Below are positions 58,985 to 64,000 of a DNA stretch of 64,000 bases, one piece after another (the stretch's first letter is position 1; each line of letters begins with the position of its first letter). Location: positions 806,001-870,000 of the forward strand of contig NZ_CP121666.1 of assembly GCF_029714325.1 (NCBI RefSeq), read 5' to 3'. Origin of the DNA: Bradyrhizobium sp. CB1717. Lineage in GTDB: Bacteria; Pseudomonadota; Alphaproteobacteria; Rhizobiales; Xanthobacteraceae. A program made the translations under genes and the position numbers. The notes beneath the pieces were generated by a model. That model was given only the letters and a program-made list of their open reading frames with translations, had not been told where the DNA came from and ran no database searches.

Positions 58985-59791
58985 CTAGCCGAGGGGGCCC
59001 TTGGCGAGCCTGTTCACGTCGAAGTTATCGACCTCGGCCAGCAGCTCGCAAAAGGCGCGTGCGCCCTGATCGATCAGCTGCTCGCCTTTCTCGGCCACGG
59101 CCAATGTCGCATCGCCGACCGCGCCGCTGGCGTTGAGATCCTGCGCCTGCCAGGCGAACGGCGCAGGCCGCTGCGTCGACAGCCAGCGATACTGCTTTTC
59201 CAGCGCCACGCTGCTCGCGGGAAAATCCGCGATCGCGTCCTTGCGCACCTGACCCGGATAACGCGCCAGCATGATCGAGGTCTCGACGGCGCCGCCGTGG
59301 ATGCCGTGGCGCACTTCAACGGCGGGGAACAATTTGTCCGCGCCCGAGAGCCGCGACCATGACGTCGTCACCACAAAGAGTTTGTGATGCGCGCGCAGAT
59401 CCTGCGCCACCAGCATCATCGCCGCGCTGTTGCCGCCATGGCTGGTGATGATGACGAGCTTCCTCACGCCGCGCCGCGCGACCTCCGCGCCAATCTCTGT
59501 CCATTTCTTCAGCGCAATTTCAGTCGGCAGCGTCTGCGTGCCCGGATAGTCGATATGCTCGGTGGAAATGCCGACCCGCTCAACGGGGAGAAAGCTGGCC
59601 GGAATGTTCTCGGGCAGCACCTCGCGCACGCGCGCGAGATAGGCGTCCGCGATCAGCACGTCCGTCTCGAGCGGCAGATGCGGGCCATGCTGCTCGGTCG
59701 CCGCCAGCGGCAGCACCGCGATACAGCGCGACACATCCGCAGGGGTCGCATCGACCCAGCGGATCTCGGTCCAGGCGCGGGATGGTGTCAT
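58985..59791 (-). CDS. creatininase family amidohydrolase
   Basis: 268 residues from ATG 59791 (an ATG at 59818 is also in frame). Family signatures with the metal ligands: AVLPLAATEQHGPHLPLETD near 23-42 (Glu, His, Asp), LVIITSHGGNSAAMMLVAQD near 110-129 (His), and HGIHGGAVETSIMLARYP near 158 (Glu). Creatininase-type enzymes are binuclear-metal amidohydrolases acting on creatinine, formylamines or cyclic amides in the cytoplasm. It is divergent from an ABC importer operon and could process the imported compound, making a pyrimidine-like or lactam substrate plausible (inference). Confidence 0.92.
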   Translation of the reverse strand: MTPSRAWTEIRWVDATPADVSRCIAVLPLAATEQHGPHLPLETDVLIADAYLARVREVLPENIPASFLPVERVGISTEHIDYPGTQTLPTEIALKKWTEIGAEVARRGVRKLVIITSHGGNSAAMMLVAQDLRAHHKLFVVTTSWSRLSGADKLFPAVEVRHGIHGGAVETSIMLARYPGQVRKDAIADFPASSVALEKQYRWLSTQRPAPFAWQAQDLNASGAVGDATLAVAEKGEQLIDQGARAFCELLAEVDNFDVNRLAKGPLG

Positions 59792-59928
59792 CAAGGTTTC
59801 TTTGCCCGAATTTGTCACGTAATTTGGGTTATGAGGGGACGCGGGCCCGACCGGCTCGCGTCCCCAATGTCATGCGGTTTTATCGCGTTGGCTTGGTATC
59901 GGCTAGAAGCGATCGACGGAGTGCACTC

Positions 59929-60951
59929 ATGAGCCCCTCTCATCTGCGGCGAGCGTTAACGGCAGGCCTGATGGCCGCTTTGGTCTCGATCCTGCCTGCG
60001 CGTGCCGAGACGCTCGACAAGGTCACCTTCGGCACCAACTGGGTCGCCGAGGCCGAGCACGGCGGCTTCTTCCAGGCGGTGGCCGACGGCACCTACAAGA
60101 AGTACGGGCTGGACGTCACCATCGTCCCCGGCGGTCCCAACGAGAACAACCGGATGCTGCTGATCGCCGGCAAGATCGATTTCTTCATGGCCGCGAACAC
60201 GCTGATGTCGTTCGATGCGGTCGCGAACAACGTCCCGGTCGTCACCATCGCCGCGGTGTTCCAGAAGGATCCGCAGGTGATGCTGACGCAGCCCGACGCG
60301 AAAGTCGCCAAGATCGAGGACCTCAAGCCGCTGACGCTGTTCGTCTCCAAGGAGGGCATGACCAGCTACTTCCAGTGGCTGAAGTCCGAATATGGTTTCA
60401 ACGAGAAGAACGTCCGTCCCTATAATTTCAATCCGCAACCCTTCATCGCCAATCCCAAGAGCGCGATGCAGGGCTATGTCACCTCCGAGCCCTTCGCGGT
60501 GGAGAAGGCCGCCGGCTTCAAGCCCAACGTGCTTCTGCTCGCCGATTACGGCTTCAACACATATTCGACCCTGATCGAGACCCGCCGCGATATCGTCGAG
60601 AAGAAGCCCGACCTCGTGCAGCGCTTCGTCGATGCCTCCATGATCGGCTGGTACAATTACATCTACCGCGACAATTCCGCCGGCAATGCCCTGATCAAGA
60701 AGCTCAATCCGGAGATGACCGACGATCTGCTCGCCTATTCCGTCGCCAAGATGAAGGAATACGGCATCGTCGATTCCGGCGACAGCCTGAAGAACGGCAT
60801 CGGCGCGATGAGCGACGAGCGCTACACCTCCTTCTTCAACAAGATGGTGAAGGCCGGCGTCGTAAAGGCGGATCTCGACTTCCGCAAATCCTACACGCTG
60901 CGCTTCGTCAACAAGGGCGTAGGCGTCGAGCTGCGCCCGAACAAGCCGTAA
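59929..60951 (+). CDS. ABC transporter substrate-binding protein (NMT1/THI5-like)
   Basis: 340 residues from ATG 59929 (CGGAGTG upstream); the frame upstream is not protein-like. Signal peptide 1-27 (RRALTAGLMAALVSILPARA). The mature protein begins ETLDKVTFGTNWVAEAEHGG and continues FFQAVADGTYKKYGLDVTIV and GGPNENNRMLLIAGKIDFFM, characteristic of the THI5/NMT1 group that binds pyrimidine-like or other small heterocycles and sulfonates. First gene of an importer operon with ATPase, permease and a hydroxyacid dehydrogenase. Confidence 0.93.
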   Translation: MSPSHLRRALTAGLMAALVSILPARAETLDKVTFGTNWVAEAEHGGFFQAVADGTYKKYGLDVTIVPGGPNENNRMLLIAGKIDFFMAANTLMSFDAVANNVPVVTIAAVFQKDPQVMLTQPDAKVAKIEDLKPLTLFVSKEGMTSYFQWLKSEYGFNEKNVRPYNFNPQPFIANPKSAMQGYVTSEPFAVEKAAGFKPNVLLLADYGFNTYSTLIETRRDIVEKKPDLVQRFVDASMIGWYNYIYRDNSAGNALIKKLNPEMTDDLLAYSVAKMKEYGIVDSGDSLKNGIGAMSDERYTSFFNKMVKAGVVKADLDFRKSYTLRFVNKGVGVELRPNKP

Positions 60952-60961
60952 CGCGCGGCCG

Positions 60962-61777
60962 ATGTCCGCTGTCAAAACCTCGTCCGCCGTCGAGGCCAGC
61001 CTGACGGCTCTCGCCGTCAGCCTGCGTGGCGTGACGAAGACGTATGACAACGGCGTCATGGCGCTCGGCCCGCTCGACCTTGCTGTGCGCAAGGGCGAGT
61101 TCATCGCGCTGCTCGGCCCGTCCGGCTGCGGCAAGTCGACGGCGCTGCGGCTGATCGCGGGGCTCGGCGCGCCGTCGTCAGGCACCGTGCGGGTGGCGCA
61201 TCACGAGGGCGTGCCGCAGCCCGGCCATGGTATCGGCTTCGTGTTCCAGGAGCCCACCCTGATGCCCTGGACCAGCGTGCGCGAGAACGTGCGATTGCCG
61301 CTCAAGCTTGGCGGCGTCCCGAAGGCGGAAGGGCGCGCGCGGGCCGATCAGGCGCTGGCCAGCGTCGGGCTTGCCGATTTCGCCGACGCATTCCCACGCG
61401 AGCTCTCCGGCGGCATGAAGATGCGGGTGTCGCTGGCGCGCGCGCTGGTCACCGACCCCGACATCCTCCTGATGGACGAGCCGTTCGCAGCCCTCGACGA
61501 GATCACGCGCTTCCGTCTCAACAACGACCTGCTCGCGCTGTGGCGCAGCCTTGGCAAGACCGTCATCTTCGTCACGCATTCGGTGTTCGAATCCGTCTAT
61601 CTGTCACAGCGCGTGGTGGTCATGACGGCGCGGCCCGGCCGCATCCAAGCCGACATCCGCATCGAGACGGTCGAGCCGCGCGGCGAGGAGTTTCGCACCT
61701 CCGCTGCCTATTCCGATTATTGCCGGCGCGTGTCGGCCGCGCTGGCACCGTCTTATTCGGGGCAGTCGACGCTATGA
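60962..61777 (+). CDS. ABC transporter ATP-binding protein (NitT/TauT type)
   Basis: 271 residues, 10 bp after the binding-protein gene. Walker A LLGPSGCGKSTALRLIAGLG near 50-60, Q-loop FVFQEPTLMPWTSVRENVRL, signature LSGGMKMRVSLARALV near 145, Walker B DILLMDEPFAALDE, and H-loop FVTHSVFESVYLSQR. Shares the operon with the permease, whose ATG overlaps the stop codon of this gene (ATGA). Confidence 0.95.
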   Translation: MSAVKTSSAVEASLTALAVSLRGVTKTYDNGVMALGPLDLAVRKGEFIALLGPSGCGKSTALRLIAGLGAPSSGTVRVAHHEGVPQPGHGIGFVFQEPTLMPWTSVRENVRLPLKLGGVPKAEGRARADQALASVGLADFADAFPRELSGGMKMRVSLARALVTDPDILLMDEPFAALDEITRFRLNNDLLALWRSLGKTVIFVTHSVFESVYLSQRVVVMTARPGRIQADIRIETVEPRGEEFRTSAAYSDYCRRVSAALAPSYSGQSTL

Positions 61778-62592
61778 ACGCGCAAGCGGCCGTCACCGCG
61801 AAACCGTCCGGCGCGCAACGCGCGATGCGCCTCGTGCTGCCCGTCGTCGTGTTCGCGGCCGGGCTCCTCGCCTGGGAACTCGTGGTGCGCATCAAGGACA
61901 TCCCGCCTTACGTGCTGCCGGCGCCGTCCGTCATCGTCCTGACACTGATCAAGGACTGGGCGGTGCTGTCACAATCGCTCGCGACCACGCTGCTGACCAC
62001 GCTCGAAGGTTTCATCGCCGCCAGCATCGGCGGCATTGCATTGGCGCTGCTGTTCAACCAGTCGAAATGGGTCGAATATTCGCTGTTCCCTTACGCCGTC
62101 GTGCTCCAGGTGACGCCCGTGATCGCGATTGCACCGCTGCTCCTGATCTATCTGGAGCAGCAGACCGCGGTCGTCGTCTGCGCCTTCATCGTCGCCTTTT
62201 TCCCGGTGCTCTCGAACACCACGCTCGGGCTGAACTCGGTCGACCGCAATCTCGCCGGGCTGTTCCAGCTTTATGGCGCCTCACCGCCTCAGACCCTTCG
62301 CTTCCTGAAGCTCCCCGCGGCGCTGCCCTATATCCTTGGCGGATTGCGTATCGCCGGCGGCCTGTCGCTGATCGGCGCGGTTGTAGCCGAGATCGCGGCC
62401 GGAACGGCCGGCGCGGGCTCCGGGCTCGCCTACCGGATCGCCGAGTCGGGCTACCGCTTGAACATACCCCGCATGTTCGCCGCGCTGCTTTTGTTGTCGC
62501 TGGCTGGGATTGTCATCTATGGGGTGCTGGCGCTAGTTTCCCACCTCGTTTTACGGCGCTGGCACGAAAGCGCGCTTGGAAAGGAAAACTGA
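61774..62592 (+). CDS. ABC transporter permease (NitT/TauT type)
   Basis: 272 residues from ATG 61774. Six membrane helices, from LVLPVVVFAAGLLAWELVVR near 20 to LLLLSLAGIVIYGVLALVSH near 240. The inner loop NLAGLFQLYGASPPQTLRFL near 158 is the EAA-type contact with the ATPase. Its stop overlaps the ATG of the following dehydrogenase gene (TGATG). Confidence 0.94.
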   Translation: MNAQAAVTAKPSGAQRAMRLVLPVVVFAAGLLAWELVVRIKDIPPYVLPAPSVIVLTLIKDWAVLSQSLATTLLTTLEGFIAASIGGIALALLFNQSKWVEYSLFPYAVVLQVTPVIAIAPLLLIYLEQQTAVVVCAFIVAFFPVLSNTTLGLNSVDRNLAGLFQLYGASPPQTLRFLKLPAALPYILGGLRIAGGLSLIGAVVAEIAAGTAGAGSGLAYRIAESGYRLNIPRMFAALLLLSLAGIVIYGVLALVSHLVLRRWHESALGKEN

Positions 62593-63581
62593 TGTCTACC
62601 GGTTCGATTTCGTCCGAAAAGATCGATCTTTTGATTTATGGACCGGTGCGGCCGATCCTCGAGAGCGGGTTTTCAGATCATTTCGTCGTGCACAAGGCCG
62701 AGACGCGTGGCGACCTCGAGCGGCTGACGCCCGCGATCCGCGAAAAGATTCGCGGTGTGGCGGTGACCTATCACACCGTCCGCGCCGACAAGGATTCGCT
62801 GTTGCAGCTGCCCAAGATCGAGATGGTGGCGAGCTTCGGCGTCGGCTACGACCACATCGACGCCAAATACGCGGCCGAGCACAACATCATCGTCACCAAC
62901 ACGCCCGACGTGCTGACCGAGGAGGTCGCCGACGTCGCGATGGGCCTTCTGATCTCCACCCTGCGCGAATTCATCAAGGCTGACCGCTACGTCCGCTCCG
63001 GGCTCTGGCAGACGCAGAATTATCCGCTCAGCGTCGGCTCGCTGCGCGACCGCAAGGTCGGCATCGTCGGCATGGGCCGGATCGGCCAGGCCATCGCGCG
63101 CCGGCTCGACGCCTCGCTGGTGCCGGTGGTCTATCACTCGCGCAATCCGTCCAAGGACGTCTCCTACAAGCACTATCCCGACCTGATCGAGATGGCGAAG
63201 GCCGTGGACACCTTGATGGTGATCGTGCCCGGCGGCGCCTCGACCAACAAGATGATCAATGCCGAGGTGCTGAAGGCGCTCGGCCCGCGCGGCGTGCTGA
63301 TCAACGTCGCGCGCGGCTCCGTGGTCGACGAGCCCGCGCTGGTCCAGGCGCTGAAATCCGGCACCATCCTCGCCGCAGGCCTCGACGTGTTCGCCGCCGA
63401 GCCGAACGTGCCTGACGAGCTCAAGACCATGCAGAACGTCGTGCTGCTGCCGCATATCGGCTCGGCCTCGGTGGTGACGCGCAACGCGATGGACCAGCTC
63501 GTCGTCGACAATCTCAAGTCATGGTTCTCAGGCAAGGCGCCGCTGACGCCGGTTGCGGAAACGCCGTTCAAGGGGCGCTGA
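62592..63581 (+). CDS. D-2-hydroxyacid dehydrogenase (NAD(P)-dependent)
   Basis: 329 residues from ATG 62592, coupled to the permease gene. All catalytic elements are present: the NAD site VGIVGMGRIGQAIARRLDAS near 157-176, catalytic Arg in INVARGSVVDEPAL near 238, Glu in DVFAAEPNVP near 268, and His in VVLLPHIGSASVVTRNAMDQ near 287. Of the glyoxylate/hydroxypyruvate reductase type. It reduces a 2-keto acid or oxidises a D-2-hydroxy acid. In an importer operon it probably acts on the transported compound or a product of it. Confidence 0.94.
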   Translation: MSTGSISSEKIDLLIYGPVRPILESGFSDHFVVHKAETRGDLERLTPAIREKIRGVAVTYHTVRADKDSLLQLPKIEMVASFGVGYDHIDAKYAAEHNIIVTNTPDVLTEEVADVAMGLLISTLREFIKADRYVRSGLWQTQNYPLSVGSLRDRKVGIVGMGRIGQAIARRLDASLVPVVYHSRNPSKDVSYKHYPDLIEMAKAVDTLMVIVPGGASTNKMINAEVLKALGPRGVLINVARGSVVDEPALVQALKSGTILAAGLDVFAAEPNVPDELKTMQNVVLLPHIGSASVVTRNAMDQLVVDNLKSWFSGKAPLTPVAETPFKGR

Positions 63582-64000
63582 TGGTCGGTCTTCGGGTCCT
63601 CGCATTCGCCATCGCGGCATGTGCTGCCGCGATGGGCATTGTTCAGATGAATTCTGCGCATGCGCAGGATGCGACGACCCTGAAGAAGACGATGCCCGGG
63701 CAATGGGAGCTCTCGACCACCGAGCGCAGCAAGACCTGCGTCGTCACGCTCAAGGCCGACGCGGTGGGGCACGGTTACAAGCTGGAGCTCGAGCCGGCCT
63801 GCAAGGCCGCGCTGCCCTTCACCAAGGACATCGTCGCCTGGAGCGTGAAGGGCCTCGACATCGTCCGCCTGCAGGATGCGACCGGTGAAGCCGTGATCGA
63901 CTTCACCGAGGTCGAGGCCGGCATCTTCGAGGGCCTGCGCCAGGGCGAGGGTGTCTACATCCTGCAGGACCTCGCCGCCGCCCGCTCGATGGCGAAGTCA
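63581..64000 (+). CDS. AprI/Inh-type metalloprotease inhibitor-like protein, 3' end cut by window
   Basis: 140 residues are visible before the window ends. The ATG overlaps the dehydrogenase stop (TGATGG). Signal peptide about 1-28 (VLAFAIAACAAAMGIVQMNS, AHA). The mature part has the Inh/Omp19 pattern: PGQWELSTTERSKTCVVTLK, LEPACKAALPFTKDIVAW (two Cys that form a disulfide in the family) and GLRQGEGVYILQDL. These periplasmic beta-barrel proteins inhibit secreted metalloproteases. No protease gene is visible here. Its place at the end of a transport operon is unexpected. Confidence 0.8.
   Translation, partial: MVGLRVLAFAIAACAAAMGIVQMNSAHAQDATTLKKTMPGQWELSTTERSKTCVVTLKADAVGHGYKLELEPACKAALPFTKDIVAWSVKGLDIVRLQDATGEAVIDFTEVEAGIFEGLRQGEGVYILQDLAAARSMAKS

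Overview
The window reads as a 64 kb stretch of a high-GC alphaproteobacterial chromosome, most likely Bradyrhizobium or a close relative in Nitrobacteraceae (inference). Grounds: uniform GC-rich codon use; many LysR, AraC and MarR regulators; scattered aromatic and fatty-acid catabolism; solute-binding proteins of the TctC/Bug, NitT/TauT and GltI types; and several families of short dispersed palindromic repeats between genes. No plasmid, phage or transposase gene was seen.

Layout. 1-11.7 kb: a truncated VOC protein, an acyl-CoA catabolic operon (two acyl-CoA dehydrogenases plus enoyl-CoA hydratase) divergent from a short-chain dehydrogenase, small membrane and secreted proteins, a ketopantoate-reductase-like gene, a secreted alpha/beta hydrolase, and an RraA-like/cupin/TctC-type operon. 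11.7-15 kb: GYD and VOC genes, then tRNA-Arg(CCT). A 39-bp copy of the tRNA 3' end recurs 1.9 kb downstream. Between the copies lie a frameshifted toxin tail, an Imm26-type immunity gene, a DUF6881-type gene and a tiny exported YD-repeat protein, so this looks like a small tRNA-targeted island holding an orphan toxin-immunity module. 15-21.4 kb: one 2108-residue RTX-type secreted protein made of cadherin-like repeats and three 401-residue near-identical units.

21.5-33 kb: an amidohydrolase; a DoxX / DsrE-like / TlpA-like operon facing a LysR regulator (possible periplasmic sulfur or thiol redox system); an alpha/beta hydrolase facing an AraC regulator; acyl-CoA dehydrogenase, hydrolase, reductase and hydratase genes. 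32.6-36.7 kb: an FAD oxidoreductase and a complete ABC importer beside a LysR gene. 36.9-42.2 kb: an aromatic-acid cluster (gentisate 1,2-dioxygenase, zeta-GST isomerase, MarR regulator, aryl-CoA ligase, salicylyl-CoA 5-hydroxylase-like monooxygenase). A near-identical 22-bp site lies in front of both outward and inward operons, suggesting that one MarR protein controls a CoA-thioester route to gentisate.

42.3-64 kb: secreted Cys-rich proteins, an MDR reductase, a dicarboxylate/amino-acid symporter with an orphan GltI-like binding protein, an ATP-grasp protein, ferredoxin-NADP reductase, an FMN-dependent glutamate-synthase-like protein, PilZ, a CorC/HlyC-type protein, a chemoreceptor, a TauE/SafE permease, a fused double-barrel porin, a creatininase-family amidohydrolase, a second ABC importer with a D-2-hydroxyacid dehydrogenase, and a truncated Inh-type protease inhibitor. 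The strongest candidates for under-described biology are the tRNA-bounded toxin/immunity mini-island with the adjacent repeat-expanded RTX protein, the Tat-exported DsrE/TlpA module, and the shared operator of the aromatic cluster.
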